From Pararhodobacter sp. (GTDB lineage: Bacteria; Pseudomonadota; Alphaproteobacteria; Rhodobacterales; Rhodobacteraceae): a DNA stretch of 64,000 nt. The notes below the pieces were generated by a model. The model ran no database searches, was not told where the DNA came from, and worked only from the letters and a program-made list of their open reading frames with translations. The translations under genes and the position numbers were made by a program. The number at the start of each line of letters is the position of its first letter. The stretch's first letter is position 1. The stretch is taken from the NCBI RefSeq assembly GCF_034676545.1, contig NZ_JAUCBZ010000012.1, forward strand, positions 1-64,000, in the 5' to 3' direction. This document shows positions 25,572-34,587 of the stretch, in pieces.

Positions 25572-26068
25572 CGATGACAGATATTGATCTGAACCAGTGT
25601 CTGATAGACCTGCCGGGCAGTCCGTTCGCGCAGCAACTGGCGTGGGAAGCCGTCGTGACCATTGCGCCGGGGATGGATCTGGGCGCGGGCCCACTGGGTC
25701 ACAGGGGCATGGTGCCGATCACCGGCGGGCAATTTCGGGGCGGGCCGACGTATCCGGATTTCCACGGGACCATCCTTGCGGGCGGCGCCGACCGGCAACT
25801 CCTGCGCGCGGATGGCATCAAGGAACTGCGCGCGATTTACGAGATGCGGGTGGCTGACGGAACCGTTCTGAACATCGACAATCAGGTGTTGGTTGATGCC
25901 AATGCGCAGCCGCATCGCTATGCGGTTTCCCGGGTGCTGGTGACCGCGCCAAAGGGCAAATGGGACTGGCTGAACCGGCGCTTTTTCCTCGGTAGTCTGC
26001 ATTCCCATCAGCCAAATCCCGGCTATGTCGTGATCCGGGGATGGGAAGTGCTTAACCACGCCGGGTGA
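25568..26068 (+). CDS. DUF3237 family protein
   Basis: A 166-residue protein with the DUF3237 pattern: AWEAVVTIAPGMDLGAGPLGHRGMVPITGGQFRG, then DRQLLRADGIKELRAIYEM and NRRFFLGSL. DUF3237 proteins are small beta-barrels of unknown function, often near aromatic or hydroaromatic catabolic genes. The start is set by the ATGA overlap with the esterase stop, so the two are co-translated. It has no signal peptide and no membrane segment. Confidence 0.8.
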   Translation: MTMTDIDLNQCLIDLPGSPFAQQLAWEAVVTIAPGMDLGAGPLGHRGMVPITGGQFRGGPTYPDFHGTILAGGADRQLLRADGIKELRAIYEMRVADGTVLNIDNQVLVDANAQPHRYAVSRVLVTAPKGKWDWLNRRFFLGSLHSHQPNPGYVVIRGWEVLNHAG

Positions 26069-26113
26069 TACCGTCGCAGAGACCCGCCTTGCATCCGCGC
26101 GGCAACCCGTGCG

Positions 26114-27004
26114 CTACTTGCGCGGAAAATTCGCGCGGATGATGTCCAGAAATCGGCCCATTATCGGCGTTTGGGTGCGCAAGGCGGATTTATAGATATA
26201 CAGGTCAACCGGCTTGGCGGTTGGTGTAATTTTGGCAATGCGAAACGGCGGGCCGAATTGGCTGGCGGTCAGGTCCGACATGACGCCAACGCCGAAACCG
26301 GATTCGATCAGGCCCCGGACCGCTTGAAACTCGTTGAGCCGATGGATGCCGGCAAAGGTCACCCCCATCTTGCGGATATTCTCGTTGAACAGACGCCCGG
26401 CGGAATCGCGCGACCGCAGAATGATCGCCACCCGCTTTGACAGGTCCGCCCAGGTCACACACGCGCCCAATTCAGGCTCGAAATCAGGATGATACACGGC
26501 GACGGCCTGCATCGACCCGATCTGGAACCCGGTCAATTCGCGGCCTCCGGGCACAAAAGGCGTGACACTGAAATCCACCAGATCGCGGCGCAAAAGCTCG
26601 GTGGCGGAATCCCCGTCGGTATCCTCGATCTCGATCTGGATCGCGCTGTTTTCCCGTCGAAACTGCACCAGCGCTTCTTTGAGGATGGTGGCGAAATAGG
26701 TTGACGGCGCGGCAATGCGCAAGCGCCCCACGCGCCCGGCGGCCAGATCGGCCAGCTCGCGTTCGGTTGCAACCGCGTTCTCGAGCAGCCGCAGCGACAA
26801 CCGCAACGCCTCATTGCCAAACGGGGTCAAACGCACGCCCCGCGTGTCGCGGTCGAACAGCTTTTGACCCAGCTTGCCCTCGAGCTGACGGATCGCCGTG
26901 CTCAAGGTCGGTTGCGTGATCCCCAGAGCTTCGGCGGCATTGGTAAAGCTCAGGCGATGGGCCAGTTCGACAAAATAGCGCAATTCAGACAGAACAAGGC
27001 GCAT
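26114..27004 (-). CDS. LysR-family transcriptional regulator
   Basis: A 296-residue LysR regulator with the N-terminal winged helix (LSELRYFVELAHRLSFTNAAEALGITQPTLSTAIRQLEGKLGQKLFDR) and a C-terminal substrate-binding domain (GRLRIAAPSTYFATIL, ESGFGVGVMSDLTA). The ATG at 27004 places the helix-turn-helix at the usual distance from the N-terminus; a longer in-frame reading to 27049 is less typical. It lies downstream of, and codirectional with, the enoyl-CoA hydratase/TTT operon and may regulate that operon from its promoter near 33520. Confidence 0.88.
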   Translation of the reverse strand: MRLVLSELRYFVELAHRLSFTNAAEALGITQPTLSTAIRQLEGKLGQKLFDRDTRGVRLTPFGNEALRLSLRLLENAVATERELADLAAGRVGRLRIAAPSTYFATILKEALVQFRRENSAIQIEIEDTDGDSATELLRRDLVDFSVTPFVPGGRELTGFQIGSMQAVAVYHPDFEPELGACVTWADLSKRVAIILRSRDSAGRLFNENIRKMGVTFAGIHRLNEFQAVRGLIESGFGVGVMSDLTASQFGPPFRIAKITPTAKPVDLYIYKSALRTQTPIMGRFLDIIRANFPRK

Positions 27005-27088
27005 GATCGGGCCATTTTGTTTCACCAGCCCAGTATACGCACTTGCCACCCTGACACAAACCCCAAGCCGCCGGTCCGTTGACCCGGC

Positions 27089-27826
27089 TTAATCGCCTTT
27101 GAAATCGGCAACGCGGCGTTCTTGTGCGGCTTTCATGCCTTCTTGCGCGTCATGGCTGGACATCACCGCCTCGATCATGCGGTTGACACCGAGATTTTGC
27201 TCCATCGGGCCCTTGGGGATCGTGCCAAGCGCGATGTCCTTGATGGCTTGCACCACCAAAGGCGCATGCGTGGCGATTTTCCGGGCGACTTCCAGCGCGC
27301 GGTCAAACGCCTGACCATCGGGCAGAACCTCGTTCACAAGCCCGATTTCACGCGCGCGGGTGGCCCCCAGCTTTTCGGCGGTCAACAGCCATTGCAGGCC
27401 GGCCTTGTATTGCACGCGCCCCGGAAAGCCGCCCATAAGCCCTTGAAAAACGCCCATTTTTGCCTCGGGGTAAAGGAAATAGGCGCTCTCTGCGGCAAAC
27501 ACCATATCCGCGAACATCGCGGTGACCGCACCATAGCCGATCGCCGCGCCTTCGACCGCCACCAGAATCGGTTTGCGGCAGGGCACCGTCATGTTGGGGA
27601 TTCCCAGGATCCCGTCGCGCGGCACCTCCTTGAGGTCCAGCCCGGCGGTGAAAATCCGTCCCGCACCGTGCAGGACGGCGACGCGCAGATCAGGATCGGC
27701 AGCAAGTGTTTTCCATGCCGCGTGCAGCCCGTGGATCAGCGCCGTGTTCCAGGCGTTCAGCACATCGGGCCGGTTGAGCGTGATGATCAGCACATGGCCG
27801 TCGCGTTTCAAGGTGACTTCGGACAT
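27089..27826 (-). CDS. Enoyl-CoA hydratase/isomerase family protein
   Basis: A 245-residue crotonase-fold enzyme: ITLNRPDVLNAWN, oxyanion segment GRIFTAGLDLKEV, second oxyanion segment VEGAAIGYGAVTAMFADMVFAAESAYF, and LVNEVLP. It acts on CoA thioesters, for example by hydrating an enoyl-CoA. It is the last gene of an operon with an acyl-CoA ligase and a TTT transporter, so the imported acid is probably activated and then processed by this enzyme. The exact reaction, including a feruloyl-CoA hydratase-lyase type, cannot be told by eye. Confidence 0.85.
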   Translation of the reverse strand: MSEVTLKRDGHVLIITLNRPDVLNAWNTALIHGLHAAWKTLAADPDLRVAVLHGAGRIFTAGLDLKEVPRDGILGIPNMTVPCRKPILVAVEGAAIGYGAVTAMFADMVFAAESAYFLYPEAKMGVFQGLMGGFPGRVQYKAGLQWLLTAEKLGATRAREIGLVNEVLPDGQAFDRALEVARKIATHAPLVVQAIKDIALGTIPKGPMEQNLGVNRMIEAVMSSHDAQEGMKAAQERRVADFKGD

Positions 27827-27837
27827 GATGTCCTCCC

Positions 27838-29343
27838 TTATTTTTCAGCAAGTGCGGCGGCGCGACGGCCGGTCAGTTCCGCGCGGATGGTGAAGAACAG
27901 CAAACCCGCGCTGCACAGGAGAAAGCCCGCGGTGATCGGCCCCGAGGCCATCTGGATCAGATCGCCGCGCGCCATCAGCATGGCGCGGCGGAAGTTTTCC
28001 TCGACCATCGGGCCCAGCACGAACCCCAGCAGCAAGGGCGCGGGGCTGAAATCGGCCTTGACCAGCCAATAGCCGATAACCCCTGTGGCGGCGACGACGT
28101 AGAGATCAAAAGTGCTGTAGCCGACGCTGTAGCTGCCAATGCAGATCAGCACGACGATCATCGGATAGAGCAGGTTGAAGGGCACTTTCAGCAGCGCCGC
28201 CCAGACCCGCAACAGCGGCAGGTTCATGGCCAGCAGCAGCACGTTGCCCAAGCCAAAGCTGAAAATCAGGCCCCAGAAGATATCCGGGTGGGTGGTCGCC
28301 AGCATCGGACCGGGTTGCAGCCCGTGAATGATCATCGCACCCAGCAAGAGCGACATGACAACCTCGCCCGGAATCCCGAGCATGAGCGTGGGGATAAAGG
28401 CGGTCATTGCCGCCGAGTTATTCGCCGCTTCGGGCGCGGCGACACCTTCGATTGCGCCATGACCAAAGCGGTCGGGCTCGTTTGCCACCTTCTTTTCAAA
28501 GGCATAGGCCATGAACGATGAAATCCCCGGCCCGGTCCCCGGCAGCGTGCCGAAAAAGGCGCCGATTGCCGAGCCGCGCAGAATCGGGCGATAGATTAGC
28601 GGCCAGGTGTTTGCCCAGAACCGGGAGGTGCGCGCCGAAAGATCCGCGGCACTGCTGCTGAGCCGGGACAGGTTGATGTTGCCCATCACCTCGGTGATGC
28701 CAAACAGACCCATCGCCAGCGCGACGATGCTCAACCCGTTGTAAAGCTCATGCACGCCAAAGGAAAACCGCGGGATGCCCGAGTTCACATCAAGCCCGAT
28801 CACGCCCAGCAGGACGCCCAGAACCGCCATGGCGATATTCTTGAGCGCGGAACTGCCACCGACCGACGCCGAGGCAATCAAGCCCAGCAACAGCGCCGCG
28901 AAATACTCGGACGGGCCGAACATGAAGCCGACCACGGCCAGCAGCGGCGCGAACAGCAAGATCACCGCGATGCCGATCATCGAGCCGACAAACGAGGCGG
29001 TCAGCGCGGCGGTCAGCGCCTGATGCGCGCGCCCGGCCTTGGCCATCGGGCCGCCGTCGATGCAGGTGACCGCCGAGGTTGCAGTGCCCGGAATATTGAG
29101 CAGGATCGAGGTGATCGCCCCGCCGTATTGCGTGCCGTAATACACCCCTGACAGGAAAATCAGCGCCGCACCGGGGTCCATGTAATAGGTCAATGGCAGC
29201 AGCAAGGACAGCGCCGCCAGTGGACCGACGCCGGGCAGAACGCCGATAAGCGTGCCCAGAAACACGCCGCTGAAACACGACAGCAGGGTTTGCAACTGAA
29301 AGAGCGAACTCAGCCCCGCCAGAACTCCGTCAAGATCATTCAT
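27838..29343 (-). CDS. tctA: Tripartite tricarboxylate transporter large permease (TctA)
   Basis: A 501-residue membrane protein with the TctA signatures GVLPGVGPLAALSLLLPLTY, YGTQYGGAITSILLNIPGTA, and the second repeat GTLPGTGPGISSFMAYAFEKK. It is the large permease of the TTT family, which uses ion gradients and a periplasmic TctC (Bug) protein to import carboxylates. It starts 9 bp after tctB. Complete TctA, B and C are present in this operon. Confidence 0.95.
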   Translation of the reverse strand: MNDLDGVLAGLSSLFQLQTLLSCFSGVFLGTLIGVLPGVGPLAALSLLLPLTYYMDPGAALIFLSGVYYGTQYGGAITSILLNIPGTATSAVTCIDGGPMAKAGRAHQALTAALTASFVGSMIGIAVILLFAPLLAVVGFMFGPSEYFAALLLGLIASASVGGSSALKNIAMAVLGVLLGVIGLDVNSGIPRFSFGVHELYNGLSIVALAMGLFGITEVMGNINLSRLSSSAADLSARTSRFWANTWPLIYRPILRGSAIGAFFGTLPGTGPGISSFMAYAFEKKVANEPDRFGHGAIEGVAAPEAANNSAAMTAFIPTLMLGIPGEVVMSLLLGAMIIHGLQPGPMLATTHPDIFWGLIFSFGLGNVLLLAMNLPLLRVWAALLKVPFNLLYPMIVVLICIGSYSVGYSTFDLYVVAATGVIGYWLVKADFSPAPLLLGFVLGPMVEENFRRAMLMARGDLIQMASGPITAGFLLCSAGLLFFTIRAELTGRRAAALAEK

Positions 29344-29352
29344 GGCCGCACC

Positions 29353-29796
29353 TCAAAACGCAAAGGGGCGGATTTGCATGTCCAGCCCCCAGTAAAAGAC
29401 AAGCCAGACAAAGGCGATTGTCACGCCGGCAACGATGACCCGTGACAGCCAGCCGCGATCCGTCCAGGGCAGGGTGACGATGAGCACGGTAACGGCAATG
29501 GCGATGACGAATCCCGCGCGCTCCAGCAGCACGGCAAAGGCCAGAACGCCGCCCGCAATGGCCGCGACATTGCCCATGCCGCCGCGCATTGGCCGTGTTT
29601 CGCGCGGCCGCGCGACCCAGGCGATGGCACCACCCAGAAGGACCAGCAACACGCCCAGAGCGGTCGGCACAAACCCCGGCCCGATCTGGCGCAACGTGCC
29701 CAGCGGATAATGCGCCCGCGTATACAGGACCGTGGCAAGACCGATGACCAGCAGGATCAGGCCCCCCAGGATTTCGGCGCGCCGGTTACTGGCCAT
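29353..29796 (-). CDS. tctB: Tripartite tricarboxylate transporter small permease (TctB)
   Basis: A 147-residue protein with four hydrophobic helices (AEILGGLILLVIGLATVLYTRA, GVLLVLLGGAIAWVA, AIAGGVLAFAVLLE, VIAIAVTVLIVTLPW). The pattern LGTLRQIGPGFVPTALGVLLVLLG is typical of TctB. The ATG at 29796 was chosen because it precedes the first helix; it lies 11 bp inside the end of the ligase gene. Confidence 0.85.
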   Translation of the reverse strand: MASNRRAEILGGLILLVIGLATVLYTRAHYPLGTLRQIGPGFVPTALGVLLVLLGGAIAWVARPRETRPMRGGMGNVAAIAGGVLAFAVLLERAGFVIAIAVTVLIVTLPWTDRGWLSRVIVAGVTIAFVWLVFYWGLDMQIRPFAF

Positions 29797-31369
29797 TGTC
29801 AATCGCTCCGCTTTCGGTTTCAAGCACGGGCCATTCGGCAACCGCGCCCTTCAGAAACGCCTCGATCAGCTTGGGCCGTTGCACCTTGCCCGAGTCGTTG
29901 TGCAGCGGCGTGCGGATGAAATGAAACGCTTTTGGCGTCTTGATCGACCCCAGTTCGTCGCGCAAACGCTGTTTTATCGCGGCAAGGGTTCGGGTGGTTG
30001 GCTGCAAACCATCGCGCAGATTGATCAACGCCACCGCACGCTCGCCAAAATCGGGGTCGGGGAGGCCGATGACCACCGCATCCACCACATCGGGGCAGGC
30101 GATCAGCGCCGCCTCGATCTCTTGCGGGTAGAGGTTCACGCCACCCGAGATGATGGTGAAACTGCGCCGCCCGGTGAGATACAGATAGCCATCCGCATCG
30201 ACATAGCCAAGATCGCCAAAGGTCTTCCAGCCTTGGCGGCTGATGCTGGCCTTGGTCTTTTCGGCAGCGTTCCAATAGCTGAAACTGGCGGGGCTGTCGA
30301 AATAGATCCCGCCGACCTCGCCGGTGGGAAGCTCGTTGTCATTGTCGTCCAGAATATGCGCAGTGCAATGGAGTGGTCGCCCAACCGACCCTTTGTGCTG
30401 CAACCATTCCTTGCTGGAGATAATCGCGTTTCCAATGCCCTCGGTGCCGGAATAATACTCGTCCAGCACCGGCCCCCACCAGGCGATCATCGCCTCTTTG
30501 GTGGCAATCGGGCAGGGGGCCGCGCCATGTATCGCCGAGCGGATGCTGGACAGGTCATAGCGTTCACGCTGCTCTTTGGGCAGCGAAAGCAGACGGTGGA
30601 ACATGGTTGGCACCCAAAGCCCGTGGGTGCAGCGGTATTTCTCGATGGCCTTGAGTGCGGCGAGTGCATCGAAGTGACGCATGGAAACAACCGTCGCGCC
30701 CGCCGAGAGGGCCGCGCACACAAAACGGTGCGGCGCGCTGTGATAAATCGGCGAGGTGTTGAGGAAAACCGCCGTGCCGTCCAACCCGGAATCCGCCGCG
30801 GCGCGTTCGTTTCGCGGATCAGGCGCGTTCCACGGCCGGTCGGGCAGGGGCGTGCGGATGCCTTTGGGCTTCCCGGTCGAGCCTGACGAATAGCTCATCT
30901 GCGTGCCGGTGCGAAATTCCGGGTGCGGGTGCGGCGGATGCGGTGCAACCAGCGCCGCGAGGCTGTCGCCATAGGCCAGTTCCGGCCCGTCCAGCATCAG
31001 CACCCGCGTCTGCGCGGGCAGGGCGTTTGCCAGGGGCTGCGCGTCAAACATACCCGCCCCGGTTATCAGCAGCGGCGCGCCGCAATCCTCGACAAAAAAG
31101 GCCACGTCGCGCAGCGAGGATTTGCTGGGGATCATCGTGTAATACGCGCCGGTTCGCTGCGCCGCGAGGATCAACACCACATGACTCAGGTCGTTGGGCA
31201 GACAGAACGCGATATTGCCGCCGGGCCGGACACCCTGCGCGATCAGGAACCGCGCCGTCTGGTTGATCAGCGCTTCAAGCGCGCCAAAGCGGATGCGTTG
31301 GCCTGTGGCGTCGTCAATAAAGGCGACCGAGTCACCGCTTTGCGCTGCAATCTGAGAAATATGAGCCAT
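29786..31369 (-). CDS. AMP-forming acyl-CoA synthetase/ligase
   Basis: A 527-residue ANL-superfamily enzyme. Motifs are the P-loop-like MSYSSGSTGKPKGI, the YSGTEG region, and the hinge ISGGVNLYPQEIE; the C-terminal lysine is in SGKVQRPKL. It activates a carboxylic acid to its CoA thioester with ATP. Together with the TctABC transporter and enoyl-CoA hydratase this suggests import, activation and breakdown of a carboxylic acid. The acid is unknown. The gene overlaps tctB by 11 bp. Confidence 0.88.
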   Translation of the reverse strand: MAHISQIAAQSGDSVAFIDDATGQRIRFGALEALINQTARFLIAQGVRPGGNIAFCLPNDLSHVVLILAAQRTGAYYTMIPSKSSLRDVAFFVEDCGAPLLITGAGMFDAQPLANALPAQTRVLMLDGPELAYGDSLAALVAPHPPHPHPEFRTGTQMSYSSGSTGKPKGIRTPLPDRPWNAPDPRNERAAADSGLDGTAVFLNTSPIYHSAPHRFVCAALSAGATVVSMRHFDALAALKAIEKYRCTHGLWVPTMFHRLLSLPKEQRERYDLSSIRSAIHGAAPCPIATKEAMIAWWGPVLDEYYSGTEGIGNAIISSKEWLQHKGSVGRPLHCTAHILDDNDNELPTGEVGGIYFDSPASFSYWNAAEKTKASISRQGWKTFGDLGYVDADGYLYLTGRRSFTIISGGVNLYPQEIEAALIACPDVVDAVVIGLPDPDFGERAVALINLRDGLQPTTRTLAAIKQRLRDELGSIKTPKAFHFIRTPLHNDSGKVQRPKLIEAFLKGAVAEWPVLETESGAIDNGQ

Positions 31370-31452
31370 AAACCATCCAGAAACTTGCCGACCCCGGCCT
31401 TGATGCCATGACGGGGCTCAAGACCGAGGCCGGCAATCCATTGAGACCGTGA

Positions 31453-32433
31453 TCAGTCCGTCGGAATGCCGATCAGATCGACCATGCGCCGCCAGACACC
31501 CAGTTGATATGCCAGGGTTTCGCCCAGTTCTTCGGGCGTTCCCGGCTGCAAAATGGTGCCGAAGGTGGCAAAGCGCTCGACGAGTTCGGGCTGGCTCAAG
31601 ACCACGTTGAGCGCCTCGGACATCTGGTTGACCACATCATCCGGCGCGCCAGCGGTGGTGAAAAAGCCCGACCACGGGTCAAGATCGACCGAGGCATAGC
31701 CAAGCTCCACGAATGTCGGCAAGTCCGGGTCGATATGCGTGCGCTCGGGGAACAGCACCGCCAGCGGGCGCACCTTGTCCTCCAGTTGACGAATCGCGCT
31801 GAGGGTCAGGAACATCGCCTGCACGCGGTTCGCCGCCAGATCGGGCAAGGCCGCGCCGCTTCCGCTGTAGGGGATATGCACCATGTCCAGACCGGCGGCC
31901 TCGGCAAATTGCGCGGTGGCGACGATTGCGGTGGAATCGCCCGTGGCATAATTCACCTCACCCGGATGGGCGCGAACATAGGCGACAAATTCGTCCAATG
32001 TCGTGACCGGCAATTCGGAGTTGACAACGAATTCAAAGACATAAGGCCCAAAGGACGAGACCGGGCGGAAATCTGCGATCGGGTCGTAGGGCGGATTCGT
32101 GCGGTGGATCGCCGGTGCGTAGTTCATCGGCGAGGGCGTTGCCATCAGCAGCGTGTAACCATCGGGCTCGGCGGTGGCGACGGCCGTGGCGCCGATCACC
32201 CCATCACCGCCGGGACGGTTCAAGACGTTGACCGGCACGCCGAGGTGCTCTTGCAGGCTGGCCGCCACCATGCGCGCGGCGAAATCGCCGCCACCACCGG
32301 CGGCGAATGGCACAACGATGGTCACCGGTTTCGCGGGAAAGGCCTCGTCGGCCAGCGTGACTCCGGGCAGCGTCAATGCCGCGGTCAGCGCCACAAACCC
32401 TGCAAGCGTGGTTCTGCGTTTGAGTGTCGTCAT
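31453..32433 (-). CDS. tctC: TctC/Bug-family periplasmic solute-binding protein
   Basis: A 326-residue binding protein with an N-terminal signal (LAGFVALTAALTLPGVTLA) and the Bug signature: PVTIVVPFAAGGGGDFAARMV, NRPGGDGVIGA, VHIPYSGSGAALPDL. Bug proteins deliver carboxylates to TctAB. The gene overlaps the end of the nitronate monooxygenase gene by 4 bp, placing both in one transcript. Confidence 0.93.
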   Translation of the reverse strand: MTTLKRRTTLAGFVALTAALTLPGVTLADEAFPAKPVTIVVPFAAGGGGDFAARMVAASLQEHLGVPVNVLNRPGGDGVIGATAVATAEPDGYTLLMATPSPMNYAPAIHRTNPPYDPIADFRPVSSFGPYVFEFVVNSELPVTTLDEFVAYVRAHPGEVNYATGDSTAIVATAQFAEAAGLDMVHIPYSGSGAALPDLAANRVQAMFLTLSAIRQLEDKVRPLAVLFPERTHIDPDLPTFVELGYASVDLDPWSGFFTTAGAPDDVVNQMSEALNVVLSQPELVERFATFGTILQPGTPEELGETLAYQLGVWRRMVDLIGIPTD

Positions 32434-33440
32434 GGTCTATTCCTCCCAGAAATCTGCCGCTGTCGCACGGCGTTGAGTGCTTTCATGTCTGCAAGTGCGG
32501 CGTTGTATTCGTGCGCCATCCGGTCAACCACCTCGGCCACCGTGCCAACCTTGTCGATGGCGCCGATCCCCTGGCCGCAACCCCAGATATCCTTCCAGGC
32601 CTTTGATTTGCCTTCGGACCGATATTCGAGAACCTTCATCTGCTCGGGATTGCCCGATTGCAGAACGTCGGGGTCGATGCCGGCGGCTTCGATCGACGGG
32701 CGCAGGTAGTTGCCATGCACGCCCGTGAAAAAATTGGTGTAGATGATGTCATCGGCCGCGTGTTCGACAATGGCGTCTTTATAGGCAGGCGAGGCATGGG
32801 CCTCTTCGGTGGCGATGAACACCGTCCCGGCATAGGCGAAATCCGCGCCCAGAGCCTGTGTCGCCACTATCGAACGCCCGTTGCTGATCGCCCCGGCCAA
32901 GGCGACCGGGCCGTCGAACCAGTCGCGGATTTCCTGCATCAGCGCAAAGGGCGACAGGCGCCCGGCGTGCCCTCCGGCCCCGGCGGCCACGGCGACCAGC
33001 CCATCGGCGCCCTTTTCGATGGCCTTCTTGGCAAAGCGGTTGTTGATCACGTCATGCAGCACAAGCCCGCCATAGCCGTGCACCGCGTCGTTGATCTCGG
33101 GCCGCGCGCCCAGTGACGAGATGATCAGCGGCACCTTGTAATCGACACACACGCCCATGTCGTCATCCAGCCGCGTGTTGCTTTTGTGCACGATCTGATT
33201 GACCGCATAGGGGGCCGAGGGGCGATCGGGGTTGTCACGGTCCCATTTCGCCAGCTCCTCGTTGAGAAACTCGATCCACTTCACCAATTCCCCCTCGGGC
33301 CGTGCATTCAGAGCGGGAAATGATCCGACAATCCCGGCCTTGCATTGCGCCGCGACCAGTTCCGGATAAGAGACGATAAACAGTGGAGAGCCAATCAACG
33401 GCAGGCGCATCCGCGCCTTGATGTCAGAAAATGTGGGCAT
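32430..33440 (-). CDS. Nitronate monooxygenase family flavoprotein
   Basis: A 336-residue TIM-barrel flavoenzyme of the 2-nitropropane dioxygenase/nitronate monooxygenase family: LPLIGSPLFIVSYPELVAAQCKAG, VAVAAGAGGHAGRLSPFALM with the FMN and active-site histidine region, and ALAGAISNGRSIVATQALGADFAYAGT. As first gene of the tct/acyl-CoA ligase operon it may act on a nitro compound or serve as an enoyl reductase-like step; many family members have other roles. A 19-bp palindrome lies 80 bp upstream. Confidence 0.85.
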   Translation of the reverse strand: MPTFSDIKARMRLPLIGSPLFIVSYPELVAAQCKAGIVGSFPALNARPEGELVKWIEFLNEELAKWDRDNPDRPSAPYAVNQIVHKSNTRLDDDMGVCVDYKVPLIISSLGARPEINDAVHGYGGLVLHDVINNRFAKKAIEKGADGLVAVAAGAGGHAGRLSPFALMQEIRDWFDGPVALAGAISNGRSIVATQALGADFAYAGTVFIATEEAHASPAYKDAIVEHAADDIIYTNFFTGVHGNYLRPSIEAAGIDPDVLQSGNPEQMKVLEYRSEGKSKAWKDIWGCGQGIGAIDKVGTVAEVVDRMAHEYNAALADMKALNAVRQRQISGRNRP

Positions 33441-33720
33441 CGTTTGACCTTCAATGACGGAATTTGACGCGATGTTGGATCACGCAAAGTTATAAAGCAA
33501 ATTGATGGCAGCTATATTTTTATAGATATGATCTATAAGCGATGCCGCGCTCGATCTGGTCGGTGTTGGTGCGAGTGTCGGAGTCGCCACCCGTGAGCCG
33601 CGCCAACACCAGCCGGGCGATCACCGCCCTTGGCAACGGCGCGCCGCTCTCGCGGATCATGGCCGCATTTTTCCGGGCCGCCCACCGGGTTGGGGTCGGG
33701 CGAGCAAACCCGGAACCCGG
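33441..33720. other. Gene-poor region with an operator, possible gene remnant
   Basis: No intact gene is seen in these 280 bp. The half near the monooxygenase start is AT-rich and should hold that operon's promoter. On the minus strand, about 33533-33670, the frame MIRESGAPLPRAVIARLVLA weakly resembles the end of a 3-hydroxyisobutyrate-dehydrogenase-like protein. As otn-type remnants lie nearby this could be a further fragment, but the similarity is too short to call. Confidence 0.3.
33520..33538. promoter_or_regulatory. Perfect 8-bp-arm palindrome upstream of the tct operon
   Basis: TTATAGATATGATCTATAA has two exact 8-bp arms (TTATAGAT and ATCTATAA) around ATG. It lies 80 bp upstream of the nitronate monooxygenase start, in AT-rich sequence. 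Spacing and composition fit a LysR-type recognition site, and a LysR gene lies at the other end of the operon. No second copy was noticed. Confidence 0.5.
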
Positions 33721-34476
33721 CTAGGCCCTCAACCACCCGAGCGTTTGATCCGTTGGCCCCTGCGGTTTGTATTCAGCCCCCAGAGGCGCCGTGTAGCCAA
33801 GCGCCTTGATGACGCTGAACACATGCGCGTAGTTCACCTCGCCATGATCGGGCGGGCCACGGTCGGGGACGCTGGCAAACTGGATATGGCCGATATGGCC
33901 AAGAAGCTTCTGCAATTTATGCGTCAGATCGCCTTCCATCAACTGCACATGATAGCAATCGAACATCAGCTTGATATTCGGCGCGCTGACATCGGTGATC
34001 ACCTTGATCGCCTGATCGGTGGTTTGCAGGAAATACCCCGGCGCATCATAGGCGTTGAGCGGCTCGATCAGGATGGTGATACCCCGCGCGGCGGCGGCAT
34101 CGCAGGCGTAGCGCAGGTTGGCGATGAATGTGTCACGCGCGTGCGGGCCAGTCGCGAACCCCGCCATGACGTGAACATTCGGCGCCGCGATGGCAGCCGC
34201 ATAGGCAATCGCCTGATCAATCGCGGCGCGGGCATCGCCCTCGCGGCCCGGCAGGGCACAAAGGCCGTTTTCACCGCGCGAGACATCGCCCCGCACCGTG
34301 TTCAGCCCCAGCATCGTCAGCCCGGTTTCGGTCAGCGCGGTTTTGATCTGCCGGGGTTGAAACGCATAGGGCCAATGGCATTCTACCGCCTGAAAGCCCG
34401 CCGCATGGGCGGCGCGGATGGCGTCAGGCAGCGGCAGATCAGCCCAGAGGAACCCAAGATTGGCCGAGAATTGCAT
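33721..34476 (-). CDS. otnI: Hydroxypyruvate isomerase-like protein, probable 2-oxo-tetronate isomerase
   Basis: A 251-residue xylose-isomerase-like TIM barrel of the Hyi/OtnI family: MQFSANLGFLWADLPLPDAI, AHAAGFQAVECHWPY, ILIEPLNAYDAPGYFL, IKLMFDCYHVQLMEGDL, HIGHIQFASVPDRGPPDHGEV. Metal ligands of the barrel (E in IEPLN, D in MFDCYH, H, Q) are present. OtnI isomerises 2-oxo-tetronate in the four-carbon acid sugar pathway. That role is favoured over hydroxypyruvate isomerase because probable otnC and otnK remnants lie directly upstream. A GTG at 34488 is an alternative start. Confidence 0.7.
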   Translation of the reverse strand: MQFSANLGFLWADLPLPDAIRAAHAAGFQAVECHWPYAFQPRQIKTALTETGLTMLGLNTVRGDVSRGENGLCALPGREGDARAAIDQAIAYAAAIAAPNVHVMAGFATGPHARDTFIANLRYACDAAAARGITILIEPLNAYDAPGYFLQTTDQAIKVITDVSAPNIKLMFDCYHVQLMEGDLTHKLQKLLGHIGHIQFASVPDRGPPDHGEVNYAHVFSVIKALGYTAPLGAEYKPQGPTDQTLGWLRA

Positions 34477-34494
34477 CCGTCGTCCCACTCACTA

Positions 34495-34587
34495 TTAATA
34501 ATCGGTCACCAGATCGGTGACCTGCGCTGGCGTCAACCTGCGGGCCGGGACCCCGCGCATCCGCATCACCGCGGTGCGCTTGTCATG
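34495..34587 (-). pseudogene. Probable C-terminal remnant of a class II aldolase (otnC-like)
   Basis: On the minus strand, between the kinase remnant and otnI, one frame reads DKRTAVMRMRGVPARRLTPA, then QVTDLVTDY and a stop. This resembles the end of OtnC-type class II aldolases (family pattern RGxPxRxLTPxQ). An ATG overlapping the kinase stop (ATGA) would have started otnC in another frame but meets a stop after six codons, which fits an internal deletion. Confidence 0.4.

Noticed and set aside
33533..33736. Short minus-strand frame as a gene or dehydrogenase remnant
   Set aside because: The similarity to a 3-hydroxyisobutyrate-dehydrogenase tail is short and weak; recorded only as a possibility in the region note.
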